A DNA stretch of 64,000 nucleotides from JAIPDZ01 sp034522175 (GCA_034522175.1 JAXHLQ010000001.1:2418001-2482000), one strand, 5' to 3'; positions 9,097-18,652 are shown, numbered from the stretch's first letter. Notes: a model not told the origin generated them from the letters alone. Numbers and translations: made by a program.

Positions 9097-10209
9097 TTAC
9101 CGGTTCAACTCTACATGGGTCTGGCCGACCAGTTTGCCGGAGCTTTCATCAAAAATAAAGAAACGCTCCGGATTCAGATAAACCGTAATCTCTTGCCCGA
9201 TGTCATACCCCCCCATTCCCTGCAGCAATGAAACGAGTGAAATTCCCTGGTGATCGATATGCAGTTCGGTATCCGATCCCACGACCTCGCCCAATTCAAC
9301 GGTTGCTTTGATGGGGATCATCTTTTCAGACTCTCTCTCTGTACTCAGTGCGTGTGCGCGAATCCCCACCATGTAATGCGAATCCGTCAAGAGCCCCTGA
9401 AAGGCATCCACGGCCAATTTCAATTGATCCGTCGCCTTCAAGAACTGATGGCCGTTTTCAGAGGTAAGGGCACACTTAAAGATGTTCATCTCCGGATGAC
9501 TGAAATAGGCCCCGACTTCCATATACAGGGGTTTGTGGTAGACGTCGTCAACCGGACCGAATTGCAGTAGCCGACCATTGTGCAGAAAGCCCACTTGCGT
9601 GGAAAGCGCCAGGGCCTCGATGGGTTGAGGCGTTGCAAAAATGACCGCGCCCTCCGCCTTCTGCCCGAAGATATTTTTCAGCTCAGCCCGCAATTCTTCC
9701 TGAAGCTTGTAATCCAGGTTGGTCAGAGGTTCATCCAGAAAGACATAGTCCGCTCTTTTGGCCAGCGACCGGGCGATGGCGAGTCTCTGTTGCTGCCCCC
9801 CACTGAGCTCTGAAGGGTGGTGATCCAAAAGACCGTCAATCTTCAGCAAAGCGGCTGTTTCTCTCACCCGCTGATCCAACTGACTACGCGAGAGCTTTTG
9901 CTTGAGTACCCGCAGGGGGGTGGCGATATTTTCATACACCGTCAGGGAGGGGTAATTCACGAACCACTGATAGACCATGGCAACGTTCTTTTTTTGTACC
10001 GGCCAATCCGTCACATCCACATCGTTGTAATAGATCCTGCCACTGTCCGGCGTTTCCACGCCGGCGATAATCCTCAACAAGGTGGTCTTCCCCTCTCCTG
10101 TGGGGGCCAGAAATGTGACGAATTCTCCATCCTTTATCTCCAGAGAAATGTCGCTGAGAATCGGCGTCCCCTCATACGACTTGCTGACATGTTCTACAAT
10201 AATGCCCAT
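9097..10209 (-). CDS. glpS: ABC transporter ATP-binding protein, GlpS-like
   Basis: ATPase subunit of 370 residues, first gene of the importer operon. Walker A reads APTGEGKTT (first glycine replaced by alanine). The signature LSGGQQQRLAIARSL and Walker B VFLDEPLTNLD are canonical. The C-terminal domain (GIRAHALS) is the usual MalK-type regulatory fold. The ATG at 10209 has CAGGAG about 11 bases upstream and is overlapped by a short upstream ORF with a better ribosome site. It pairs with the GlpT-like subunit, which has a degenerate signature. Confidence 0.88.
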   Translation of the reverse strand: MGIIVEHVSKSYEGTPILSDISLEIKDGEFVTFLAPTGEGKTTLLRIIAGVETPDSGRIYYNDVDVTDWPVQKKNVAMVYQWFVNYPSLTVYENIATPLRVLKQKLSRSQLDQRVRETAALLKIDGLLDHHPSELSGGQQQRLAIARSLAKRADYVFLDEPLTNLDYKLQEELRAELKNIFGQKAEGAVIFATPQPIEALALSTQVGFLHNGRLLQFGPVDDVYHKPLYMEVGAYFSHPEMNIFKCALTSENGHQFLKATDQLKLAVDAFQGLLTDSHYMVGIRAHALSTERESEKMIPIKATVELGEVVGSDTELHIDHQGISLVSLLQGMGGYDIGQEITVYLNPERFFIFDESSGKLVGQTHVELNR

Positions 10210-10301
10210 AGAGCTCTTTTCTCCTGTATCAGATGCACGGTATTGGCCTCACTGAAGTCAAATTTGATGTCGGCCTGAGTGATGATTGAGAATGGGTTCA
10301 T
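10194..10301 (-). CDS. Possible short leader ORF overlapping the glpS start
   Basis: A 35-codon frame beginning MNPFSIITQA and ending ALWALL. It has a good ribosome site (GGAGG at 10308-10312, six bases from the ATG at 10301) and ends inside glpS (TAG at 10194-10196), overlapping its first 16 bases. I recognise no homology. It could be a translated leader that couples ribosomes into glpS, or chance. The rest of the 466-base gap between glpS and the divergent gpsA-like gene holds the promoter described next and no other gene I can support. Confidence 0.35.
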   Translation of the reverse strand: MNPFSIITQADIKFDFSEANTVHLIQEKRALWALL

Positions 10302-10381
10302 CGAGGTCCTCCGAACGGAAACGAAACAAATCCATGGGATACTTTGTAAAGTAAACGTATACAGATGGCTGACCTAAGATT

Positions 10382-10410
10382 GCAATATTACTACAATGCG
10401 TTAATGTCAA
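10382..10410 (-). promoter_or_regulatory. Promoter of the importer operon with candidate GntR operator
   Basis: On the minus strand, TTGACA (10405-10410), a 17-base spacer, then TATTGC (10382-10387). The last 17 bases, CATTGTAGTAATATTGC, closely match the regulator gene's own promoter at 18624-18640 and resemble those at 12895 and 18764, all placed identically over the spacer and -10. A repressor bound here would block RNA polymerase. The divergent gpsA-like gene starts at 10676, so the site may control both directions. Confidence 0.6.
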
Positions 10411-10675
10411 GGGAAAAAATGAAGCGATCAAAAAAAATATGAAAGTCCGAGCATACACACTAAATCTAAATTATTTCAAAAGGTTATCTTGGATTTTGAG
10501 AAATATCAAGGCGGTCTCATGTGCTATGGATAGACGGAAATTAACCTTGAAAATCATACACTTTCACGCAAGAATGGGGCGCTTTTTTAAAAGTGGGTTT
10601 ACGCCAAAACGCACGGGAGAGGAAGAAACTGTGACCGATTTGGTCAAACAAAACCAATCAAATCTGGGGGGATCT

Positions 10676-11743
10676 ATGTACGACATTCTAATAGTGGGTG
10701 CGGGGGCGATGGGCACGGCCTTTTGTTTTCCCTTGGCCGATGCCGGCAATCGGGTCACGCTTGTCGGTACCCATCTGGACGGGGAATGGGTCAAACATAT
10801 TCAGGAAAAAGACGTTCATCCCAAATTAAAGACACCAATTCCGGAAACCGTGACGGCTCTCTTTTATGAAGACCTGGAGGCCGCGTTAACGCCTGATATC
10901 GGCCTCATCGTTTTGGGTGTGAGTTCCGCGGGCGTCAATTGGGCCCTTGATCAACTGGGTCCGTTGCTGAAACGCCCTATTTCCATCCTCATGCTGACCA
11001 AGGGACTAACAGTGGAAGACGGCGGACTTAGAATTCTCCCAGAAAAGGTTCGCCGGGAATTGAGTCGTTACGGATTTGAACAGACGCCGGTGGGCGCGGT
11101 TGCTGGTCCGTGCATAGCAGCGGAATTGGCCGCCAGGCGGGACAGCTCTGTGGTGTTTGCTTGTGACGACGGTGAGATAAACAGGCAGTGGATACAGATG
11201 GCCAGCACGCCATATTACCATATTCGTGCCAGTATGGATGTTATTGGAATTGAATTCTGTGCAGCGCTTAAGAATTTCTACACCTTGGCCATCGGTGCGC
11301 CCCCTGGCCAGCTTGAAAAACGGGAAAGAATCCAAACTATCCCCCAGGTGCATAACATGGCTGCCGCTTTATTTACTCAGGCCTTGGAAGAAATGACCTA
11401 TATTGTGACCCATATGGGGGGGGATGTCGCCAGTGTTTACGGCCTGGCGGGCAGCGGGGATCTCTATGTGACCTGCCAGGCCGGCCGGAACAGTCGCATG
11501 GGCCGTCTCTTGGGAACCGGTCTCACTTACACCGAGGCGAAGTCCCAACATATGGCGCAAGATACGGTGGAGGGGGCCGAGTTGGCCATCGCCATAGGAC
11601 CTGCCCTGGAGAGACTGATGAGCCAGGGCCGATTGGGTCATCATTCACTGCCCTTGGCACAGGCCATCATAGACGCCATATGCCGGGATGCGCCATTGCG
11701 CCTTATTTGGAAGGATTTCTTTCTTGTCCAAAACAAGTACTGA
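10676..11743 (+). CDS. NAD(P)-dependent glycerol-3-phosphate dehydrogenase-like protein (GpsA family)
   Basis: Rossmann dehydrogenase of 355 residues. The nucleotide motif is GAGAMGTAF at the N-terminus. The GpsA-type active-site region has the KNFYTLAIG lysine segment, and the family signature GLAGSGDLYVTCQAGRNSRMG is complete. I choose ATG 10676, just behind GGGGGGAT, because an in-frame upstream extension of about 79 codons has no conserved content before the Rossmann strand. True GpsA makes glycerol-3-phosphate for lipids. Here the gene is divergent from a glycerol-type importer, so a catabolic role on a polyol phosphate is possible. Sequence divergence from housekeeping GpsA (a long ERIQTIPQVHNM insert) supports a specialised paralogue, but this is inference. 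Confidence 0.85.
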   Translation: MYDILIVGAGAMGTAFCFPLADAGNRVTLVGTHLDGEWVKHIQEKDVHPKLKTPIPETVTALFYEDLEAALTPDIGLIVLGVSSAGVNWALDQLGPLLKRPISILMLTKGLTVEDGGLRILPEKVRRELSRYGFEQTPVGAVAGPCIAAELAARRDSSVVFACDDGEINRQWIQMASTPYYHIRASMDVIGIEFCAALKNFYTLAIGAPPGQLEKRERIQTIPQVHNMAAALFTQALEEMTYIVTHMGGDVASVYGLAGSGDLYVTCQAGRNSRMGRLLGTGLTYTEAKSQHMAQDTVEGAELAIAIGPALERLMSQGRLGHHSLPLAQAIIDAICRDAPLRLIWKDFFLVQNKY

Positions 11744-11801
11744 GGAACTTTCTGAATGGATCGAGATCGTTTCGAACTTGAAGGAGAACTAAGAGGAGAA
11801 C

Positions 11802-12311
11802 ATGAACACGGAAATGAGATTAAGGGAAGCATACGAAAAAGGAGTTGCATTTGAAAAGGAATATCACGGCTGTGCCCAGTGTGCGGTGGGCGCGTTATAC
11901 GAAGTATTTCCAGAACTTCGGAATGACGACATCTTTCGAGCGGCAAGTGGTCTCGGGGGAGGCGTCGGACTGACGTGCAGGGGGCATTGCGGCGGACTTA
12001 CGGGAGGCGTGATGGTTCTCAGTCAACTGTATGGCCGAGAGTTGTCGGAAATTGCCGATCCGGAAAGAAAGCGGGGTGTGGCCTTCGGTCTGGGTGAGAA
12101 AATGGTGCAAAAATTCCTTGACGAATATGGAACCATCATCTGTGGGGAAATCCACGAGAAGGTCATGGGCCGCCCCTACAATCTCTTGGATCCGGCAGAC
12201 AAACAGGGGTTTGAAACAGCGGGTGGACATACCACGGCGTGTCCGTCGGTGGTAGGAAACGCGGTTCGATGGGCAGCCGAGCTTATCCTCGAGGCAAAGG
12301 AAAAGGCCTAA
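11802..12311 (+). CDS. C_GCAxxG_C_C family putative redox protein
   Basis: A 169-residue cytoplasmic protein with the cysteine pattern of the C_GCAxxG_C_C family: GCAQCAVGALYEVF near residue 25, then a glycine-rich GLGGGVGLTCRGHCGGLTGG segment and a late HTTACPSVVG. The cysteines probably bind a metal or do redox chemistry; the biochemical role of the family is not established. The ATG follows AGAGGAGAAC. It is 58 bases below the GpsA-like gene in the same direction and is probably cotranscribed with it. Confidence 0.82.
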   Translation: MNTEMRLREAYEKGVAFEKEYHGCAQCAVGALYEVFPELRNDDIFRAASGLGGGVGLTCRGHCGGLTGGVMVLSQLYGRELSEIADPERKRGVAFGLGEKMVQKFLDEYGTIICGEIHEKVMGRPYNLLDPADKQGFETAGGHTTACPSVVGNAVRWAAELILEAKEKA

Positions 12312-12348
12312 TGGATACCCCAAAAGCGATCCTTAAAACACCCGGCAT

Positions 12349-12860
12349 TCAACGTGCCAGTCCAGTGCATCGGTCCATGATACCTTGTGCCGCCTCCGGC
12401 ATGATCCCGGTAATATAGGCCAAATCGAGGATAGTAAAACGGGGGCGGATCTCGTGGGCATGGAGAAGCGCGGATAGAAGGCGCCCTCTGTCACAGTTGA
12501 TCTCCTCTGAACAAACAGCGGCGCCAGCGCCGGACAGGCAATCGTACAGAACCTGGGGACTGTGGACCCTATCCGCCAATGACTGGCGCAGGTCATCCCA
12601 GGCCTCCCCCCTTCCGAGTTTCTCCACCGCTGTTTGGATAACGGGGCGCTTTTTCTCATAGTTCTGTCGCACCACCTGGGCCATGGGCCCCCAAAAGGCG
12701 TCATTCACCGCTTCAGAAGGCTGCGTTACCGTTGGTGACTCGGTCTCAAGCACCCCCGTTTGTACAGTTGGGCCATGAGAAGGGTTCCCACGCCCACCTG
12801 GCGGCCGTGAAGGTCGTGGGGGTGGTGGTCAATGGAAGCCATCGGCGTTTGTTCCCAGAA
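12349..12860 (-). pseudogene. Remnant of sn-glycerol-1-phosphate dehydrogenase (AraM-like), N-terminus missing and frameshifted
   Basis: The C-terminal part of an iron/zinc-dependent glycerol-1-phosphate dehydrogenase. A segment near 12770-12860 encodes DHHPHDLHGRQVGVGTLLMAQLY, matching the family HG..VG metal-site region. After a shift at the C5 run 12753-12757, the frame continues into the family C-terminus (LLSALLHAHEIRPRFTILDLA). One extra G joins the two. Upstream there is a stop and then the promoter of the next gene, so more than half of the roughly 390-residue enzyme is absent. That loss cannot be a base-call error; this is a genuine relic. It suggests the cluster once contained a glycerol-1-phosphate step. 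Confidence 0.75.
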
Positions 12861-12882
12861 AAGATTTCTTGATATTTGACAC

Positions 12883-12911
12883 TTGACGTTAACATATTAT
12901 TACAATATTAT
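12883..12911 (+). promoter_or_regulatory. Promoter with candidate GntR operator upstream of the E3-like gene
   Basis: TTGACG (12883-12888), 17-base spacer, TATTAT (12906-12911). The AT-rich 17-mer at 12895-12911 occupies the same place as the motif in the importer promoter and contains a palindrome-like ATATTATTACAATAT. The first gene downstream starts at 12994. Confidence 0.6.
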
Positions 12912-12993
12912 CAATTTGAATATTGCAGCCCTCAACAGGGGACTTGGGTTAGACCGTTGACGGGAGGGAACCGACAGTGGAGAGGAGAATTCA

Positions 12994-14367
12994 ATGAAAG
13001 ACGTTATCGTTATCGGCGGAGGAGCAGGCGGGGTGCCGACAGCCATTCGGGCATCCCAGCTGGGTGCGGAAGTGGCCATTGTTGAAGCCCATCAATTCGG
13101 AGGACTCTGTATGAATCGAGCGTGTGTTCCTTTTGGTCACATGATGATCGCCACGCACATTCTCGGGGCGGTGGAATTCGGGCAGAAAATGGGGCTTTCC
13201 TTTGACAATTTGTCCATGGATTTTGCGGCGCTCAAAAAGAGACAGGATGAGCTTATTGACTTCATGAGAAAAGGCGTCACCAGCACCCTTAAGAAAAACA
13301 ACATCGAATTGATTGAGGGGAAGGGGCAACTGGCCGGAAAAGGAAAGGTAGCTGTCAATGGGGAGACCATGGACTGCAAGACGGTCATTCTGGCCACCGG
13401 CGCTACCTGGGCCAAGCCGGACTTCCCCGGAGGGGATCTGGACGGCGTCATCAATACGGATGACCTCTTGAAGATGGACGCCCTGCCCGATCGTGTCCTC
13501 CTTTTCGGCCGCAGTCCCTGGCTTTTGGAAATCGCCCAGTTTCTAAACCGTTTCGGGTCTGAAGCGATTGTGGCGATTCAGGATAAGGCCATTCTCCCTG
13601 ATGAAAGCAAAACCATTCATTCCCGCCTCAGAAAGGTCTTGAAAGATCAGGGCATCGACGTCAGGCGGGAGGCAGATATCACCAAGGTTTCGGAACAAAA
13701 AAAGGGCATCCAGGTGGACCTGACCGCCAAAGAGGGCAAAGAGACGGTTTCTGTGGACTGCATTCTTTATATTGAACGCGAAGCCGCCCTCAAAGACCTG
13801 GGGCTTCCCCGTGTTGGCCTGGATGAAAACCTGGAATACATAGAGACGGACGATAGGATGGAAACCCAGGCGAAGGGGGTTTACGCCATTGGGGATTTGA
13901 CCGGTCCGGGAGCCAGGCACTACTCCCATTTTTCTTCTGAAGGAGGTATTGTTGCGGCTGAAAACGCCATGGGACTCACTGCCGCCATGAATCCCCACAC
14001 CTTCACACGGGTCCTGTTCACCCGTCCCCAGGTCGCGTGCGTGGGGCTCACCCCCAAGGCGGCCAAAAAGGCCGGGTACGATACGGTTGTTGGGGCTGCC
14101 CCTTATGGGATGAATCCTTTCGGCATGCTCATGGCCGAAAATGAGGGAATTGTGGAGGTGGTGGCGGAAAACAAATACGGCGAAATCCTGGGCGTCCATT
14201 TTATCGGCAGCAATGCAGCTGAGATGGCGGGGCAGGCGGTTCTGACCATTCAACTGGAGGCCACCCTGGAAGATCTCGCAAGGGCATCATTCCCGCACCC
14301 CACCCTGAGTGAATCCCTGTCCGAAGCCGCCAGAAACGCGCTGGGAAGGCATATTTATCTCCCGTAG
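12994..14367 (+). CDS. Dihydrolipoamide dehydrogenase-like flavoprotein (E3 component)
   Basis: Class I pyridine nucleotide-disulfide oxidoreductase, 457 residues. It has the FAD motif VIGGGAGGVPTAIRA at the N-terminus, the redox-active disulfide GGLCMNRACVP (CxxxxC), a second FAD site YAIGDLTGPG, and the C-terminal catalytic HPTLSE histidine-glutamate pair. Normal E3 enzymes have CxxxxCIPSK; here CVPFGH follows, an uncommon variant. The ATG follows AGGAGAATTCA. Together with E1 and E2 genes at 18.9-22.3 kb it can complete a 2-oxo acid dehydrogenase complex, reoxidising lipoyl groups with NAD+. It is the first gene of a transcript that includes transaldolase and transketolase. Confidence 0.87.
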   Translation: MKDVIVIGGGAGGVPTAIRASQLGAEVAIVEAHQFGGLCMNRACVPFGHMMIATHILGAVEFGQKMGLSFDNLSMDFAALKKRQDELIDFMRKGVTSTLKKNNIELIEGKGQLAGKGKVAVNGETMDCKTVILATGATWAKPDFPGGDLDGVINTDDLLKMDALPDRVLLFGRSPWLLEIAQFLNRFGSEAIVAIQDKAILPDESKTIHSRLRKVLKDQGIDVRREADITKVSEQKKGIQVDLTAKEGKETVSVDCILYIEREAALKDLGLPRVGLDENLEYIETDDRMETQAKGVYAIGDLTGPGARHYSHFSSEGGIVAAENAMGLTAAMNPHTFTRVLFTRPQVACVGLTPKAAKKAGYDTVVGAAPYGMNPFGMLMAENEGIVEVVAENKYGEILGVHFIGSNAAEMAGQAVLTIQLEATLEDLARASFPHPTLSESLSEAARNALGRHIYLP

Positions 14368-14468
14368 ACGACAGGACCTGCATATGATGTGAAATCAGAT
14401 AGCCAAAGTGAGAGAATGAAACCCTTATGATACCGGCGATTCGTCACATCGCCCGAAAGGAGGAACCG

Positions 14469-15671
14469 ATGACGGAAAAGAGCGTAGTGGAAAGACTGTG
14501 GGAAGTGAATCCGGATGCCGAAATCTGGTGGGACTCCTCACCGCTGATTTACGACAACTGGCGGCAGAAAATGCTGGATCAGGCCACAGACAAGGAATTG
14601 ATGAGGGCCTGGCTGGATCGGATGTTCAATGAGAACAACGCGCCGGTGGAGAATCTGTTTCGAGGGGTCACCACCAACCCGCCCCTTTCCCACAGTGCCA
14701 TTCAGGACAATCCCCGTTACTGGGCGGATTGGATCAATGAGCAGATGAAGGTCGATAAGGGCAAATCCGAAGAAGTCGTCTTTTGGGACACCTACAAGGA
14801 AATCGTCAAGCGGGGGGCCGATGTGTATATGCCGCTTTTCGAGGCGTCCCGATACAAATACGGGTTCATATCCGGGCAGGTGGACCCCCGGGTCCGGCAT
14901 GACACGGATACCATGGTGCAGCAGGGGGTGGAACTGCATTCGCTCTCGCCCAATGTCATGATCAAGATCCCGGGAACCGCCGAAGGGTATGCGGCCATAG
15001 AGCAGCTCACGGCAAAGGGGATTCCCACCAACAATACCCTATCTTTCATCATTCCCCAGTTTGTGGCCTGCATGGATGCCGTTACCCGGGGAATGACGGT
15101 GGCCAGGGAAAACGACGTGGATCTAAGCCAGTGGCGGTCCGTGATCACCGCCATGAGTACGCGGTTCGGCACCCTTGGCGATCTGCAAAAGGACGCTGAA
15201 GAGAAGGGCATCGATCTGACCGAAGAAGACGAACGCTGGGCCGAGATCGCGGTATTCAAAAAGGCCTGCCGTCTGGTAGAGGAGAATGATGAATATCCCG
15301 GAAAGATGCTCATCTGCTCCATCCGCATGAGTCCCACCATCAACGGGGTCACCCAGTGCTGGCATCTCGAGGAGGTGGCCGGAGCCGATGCGGTGTATAC
15401 CTGCCCGCCCAAATTCTTAGAGAGCCTGCTTTTCAAGGGGCAGCACCTGACTTTTTCCAATCGGATTGATGAACCGGTTCCCCAGGAAACCATGGACAAA
15501 TTGATGAGAATTCCGTATTTTGCAAGAGGATATGCGGAAGATGGCTATACAGTGGATGAATTCAACAGCCATCCGGCCTTGCTGGCCACCGCCAAGCAGC
15601 ACCATGACGTCACCCAGGAAATGGTGACCTTTGTCAGTGAGTGCATTGCTAAGGGAACCTGCCCCACATAA
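14469..15671 (+). CDS. Transaldolase family protein
   Basis: A 400-residue TIM-barrel aldolase of the transaldolase family, larger than the short FSA-type (about 220). It contains GVTTNPPLSHSAI near residue 65, the Schiff-base lysine region NVMIKIPGTAEGY, and GIPTNNTLSF, matching the family K-I-P and TNxTLxF motifs. I start at ATG 14469 behind AAAGGAGGAACC; a start 14 codons upstream has no such site. It would move dihydroxyacetone units between sugar phosphates in the cytoplasm. The transketolase gene follows after 35 bases, so both serve the non-oxidative pentose phosphate branch for the imported carbon source. Confidence 0.85.
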   Translation: MTEKSVVERLWEVNPDAEIWWDSSPLIYDNWRQKMLDQATDKELMRAWLDRMFNENNAPVENLFRGVTTNPPLSHSAIQDNPRYWADWINEQMKVDKGKSEEVVFWDTYKEIVKRGADVYMPLFEASRYKYGFISGQVDPRVRHDTDTMVQQGVELHSLSPNVMIKIPGTAEGYAAIEQLTAKGIPTNNTLSFIIPQFVACMDAVTRGMTVARENDVDLSQWRSVITAMSTRFGTLGDLQKDAEEKGIDLTEEDERWAEIAVFKKACRLVEENDEYPGKMLICSIRMSPTINGVTQCWHLEEVAGADAVYTCPPKFLESLLFKGQHLTFSNRIDEPVPQETMDKLMRIPYFARGYAEDGYTVDEFNSHPALLATAKQHHDVTQEMVTFVSECIAKGTCPT

Positions 15672-15706
15672 ACAAAACCCATTTGGATTATGGAAAGGAT
15701 GTGTCC

Positions 15707-17739
15707 ATGACCATCGACCCGTTGATGAAACCGGAAGATATTTCCCAAGAATTCGAGGAGAAATACATTAACACCATCCGTTTTCTCGCAGTGGATGCGG
15801 TTCAACAGGCCAACTCAGGGCATCCGGGCATGCCCATGGAGGCCGCGGATCTGGCTTATCTTTTGTGGAGCCGGGTCATGAAATACAACCCGGCCAACCC
15901 CGACTGGCCCAACCGCGACCGGTTTGTGCTGTCCGCCGGTCACGGGTCCATGCTGCTCTACGCCATGCTGCACCTGACCGGCTACGACCTCTCCATGGAA
16001 GAGTTAAAAAACTTCCGGCAGTGGGAAAGTAAGACCCCGGACATCCCGAATACGGGTGCGCCCCGGGGGTGGAGACCACCACCGGTCCCCTGGGTCAGGG
16101 GTTTGCCACGGGCGTGGGCATGGCCATGGCCGAAACATACCTGGCCCACATGTTCAACAAACCCGATATCTCCCTGATCGACCATTTCATCTATGGCCTG
16201 GTGAGCGACGGCGACATGATGGAAGGGGTCTCTTCCGAGGCCGCCTCCCTGGCGGGGCATCTCGGTCTGGGGAAACTGATCTACATCTATCTCGACAATC
16301 ACATCACCATCGAGGGGGAAACGGACCTGGCATTTTCAGAAGACGTGGGCAAACGCTTTGAAGGCTACCACTGGCAGGTTCAGAAAGTGGACGGCTACGA
16401 CCTCGATAGTGCCTACTCGGCGCTCATGGCCGCCCGGGAGGAAACCACACGGCCTTCGCTGATCATCGCCCGGACCCACATTGCCTACGGCAGCCCCAAC
16501 AAACAGGACACCTCAGATGCCCATGGCGCCCCCCTGGGCCCGGAAGAGGTGACGGCCACCAAGAAAAACTGCGGTTGGCCGGAGGAACCGGCCTTTTACG
16601 TTCCTGAGGATGTTCAGGCCTTTTTTCGGAAAGCCAGGGACCGGGGTGTGGAAGTAGAATCCCGTTGGAACGTCCTCTATGACAACTACCGGGAAACCTA
16701 CCCGGACATGGCCAAACAGTGGGAGACCCTGCACAAGGCGCCGGATGCGGGTCTGTGGCGGGGTGCTTTACCGCAATTCAAGCCGGACCAGGGCAACCTG
16801 GCCACGCGGAAGGCCTCGGGCCAGGTGCTTGCGGCGGTGGCGCCTTATCTGCCGGGTCTCATCGGCGGATCGGCCGATCTGGCCCCGTCCAACAATACGT
16901 ACCTCAAAGGGTTTGGAGAATTCCGGCGGGATGGGGGACCCAACATCCACTTCGGCATTCGTGAGCACGCCATGGGGGCCGTGTTAAACGGGCTGGCCCT
17001 CAGCAGGGCCCTGATCCCCTATGGGGGGACGTTCCTGGTTTTTTCAGACTATATGCGCCCGGCCATGCGACTGGCATCCCTCATGGCCCTGCCGGTCATC
17101 TATGTGTTTACCCACGACTCCATCGGTCTCGGGGAAGACGGCCCCACCCATCAACCCATCGAACACCTCGCCGGCCTGCGGGCCATTCCCGGGCTGGTGG
17201 TCATCCGACCGGCCGACGCCCAGGAGACGGTGGAGGCCTGGCAGGTGGCGCTTCAACGACGGGAAGGCCCCACGGCCCTGATTTTGACCCGTCAGGGGCT
17301 TCCCATTATTGACCGGGAGCGATTCGCCTCGGCTGAGGGATTGCGCAAGGGTGGATATATCCTGGCCGGCTCTCCTGAGGAAAAGCCGGAGATTATCCTC
17401 ATGGGGTCCGGTTCGGAGGTTCAGCTCCTGCTCAAGGCCCGCGAGGCCCTGATGGAAAGCGGGGTTACCACCCGGGTGGTCAGTATGCCGTCCTGGGAGC
17501 TCTTTGAGGCCCAGCCGGCCGACTACCGGGAGGCGGTGCTTCCCCCTGATATCTCCGCACGGCTTGCGGTGGAAGCCGCCGTCCCCTTGGGATGGGAGCG
17601 GTACACGGGAACCCATGGACGCATCATGGGCATGGACCGTTTCGGGGCCTCGGCCCCGGGCAAAGTCGTCTTTGAGAAATTTGGATTTACCGTCGACGGT
17701 GTCGTTCAAAGGGCCAGAGAATTGATGGCTTCCAGGTAG
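15707..17739 (+). CDS. tkt: Transketolase (one-base frameshift)
   Basis: Thiamine diphosphate enzyme moving two-carbon units between sugar phosphates. The first frame has the substrate-histidine motif NSGHPGMPM and SAGHGSMLLY. The second has VETTTGPLGQG, the thiamine-binding SDGDMMEG...DN motif, the pyrimidine domain (HFGIREHAMG) and a complete C-terminal domain. The conserved SKTPGHPE sequence is broken: the frame changes inside ACCCCGG at 16035-16040. One extra C or G there gives an intact 677-residue transketolase. I start at ATG 15707 behind GGAAAGGA. It forms an operon with the E3-like and transaldolase genes. Confidence 0.88.
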
Positions 17740-17812
17740 GCGGGCGTATTGCGCGGAGGGGTGATTGTGGTTTCACGGTTGACAAGAAGAAACGAGGTGT
17801 ACTGCCAACGGC

Positions 17813-18540
17813 TCACTCGATGATTGCCTCGAACGTCAGGTCGTATTTATCGCTTCGGTAGAGGGACTCCTCACATTCGATGGCTTGTCCGTCTTCCAGA
17901 TATGTGACGCCCTTTATGAGAAATACCGGGGCCTGTTCCGGAAGGCCCAGCAAAGAGGAAGATTCGCCGGATATTTTGGCAATTCTGACGTTTTGGGAAT
18001 GTCTGAAGGGTTTGCATCCGTACACGGTTTCAAAGACCTTCCACAGGGATTCCGACAGGTCTTTTTCTTGAATGTCGGGGCAGAGATCCGTTCGGATATA
18101 ACGCGTTTCGAGCATCATCGGTACATCGTTGGCCAGACGGAGTCGATTCAGCCGGACGATCCGCTCACCCTTCTTGAGACCCAAACGCTCTCGGGCATAG
18201 GCGTTTGCCGTCATGAGTTTCCTGCCCAACACCTTCGTGGAGGGGATCAAGCCCATCTCTTTCATATTCTGGGTAAAGCCTAAGACCTTTCGAAGGTCCC
18301 GCTTCACCTTTCCCATCTTCACAAAAGTTCCCTTACCGGCCTTTCTCTGAAGGAAATTTTCGTGAACCAGATCGTTTAAGGCGCGCCTTATGGTTGTCGA
18401 GGAGATATTGTGCTGTTCGCTGAACTCTCTCTCCGACGGAAGCAAGTCGCCTTCTTTGAGATCCCCCGCAGGATCTGCTTCTTGATCTCTTCCTTCAGTT
18501 GGAAGTAGAGGGGAATTTTCAGTTGCTGATCAATTACCAT
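17813..18540 (-). CDS. GntR-family transcriptional regulator, HutC subfamily (one-base frameshift)
   Basis: Repressor-type regulator with an N-terminal winged helix (LLPSEREFSEQHNIS...TTIRRALNDLV...GKGTFV) and a C-terminal UTRA ligand domain ending near SLYRSDKYDLTFEAI. The first 24 residues (MVIDQQLKIPLYFQLKEEIK...) lie in another frame from ATG 18540. Adding one G to the C5/G5 run at 18463-18467 joins them as ...ILRGDLKEGDLLPSERE, the normal family sequence, giving about 242 residues. UTRA domains bind small ligands, often sugar phosphates. It sits in the middle of the cluster, convergent to tkt and divergent to the E1 genes, and is the obvious regulator of the island. Confidence 0.87.
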
Positions 18541-18623
18541 TTACCGTTACCGAATGAGGGCCTCGACGGGAAAGAGCGCATATTCCTTGGTTGAAAGGTC
18601 ATGTCCGCATATCGTTTGCGTGT

Positions 18624-18652
18624 GTCATATTACCACAATGGGGACTTGTCAA
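18624..18652 (-). promoter_or_regulatory. Promoter of the gntR gene with candidate autoregulatory operator
   Basis: Minus strand: TTGACA (18647-18652), 17-base spacer, TATGAC (18624-18629). The overlapping 17-mer CATTGTGGTAATATGAC matches 14 of 17 bases of the importer promoter site. Its position on the regulator's own promoter is the usual arrangement for autoregulation. Confidence 0.6.

Noticed and set aside
10439..10675. N-terminal extension of the GpsA-like protein
   Set aside because: The 79 extra codons contain the promoter region, no family sequence, and ATG 10676 has its own ribosome site.
14469..15671. Sulfoquinovose (sulfo-transaldolase) pathway
   Set aside because: A transaldolase, phosphatases and dehydrogenases are suggestive, but there is no recognisable sulfo-sugar isomerase, sulfoquinovosidase or sulfolactate gene in the window.
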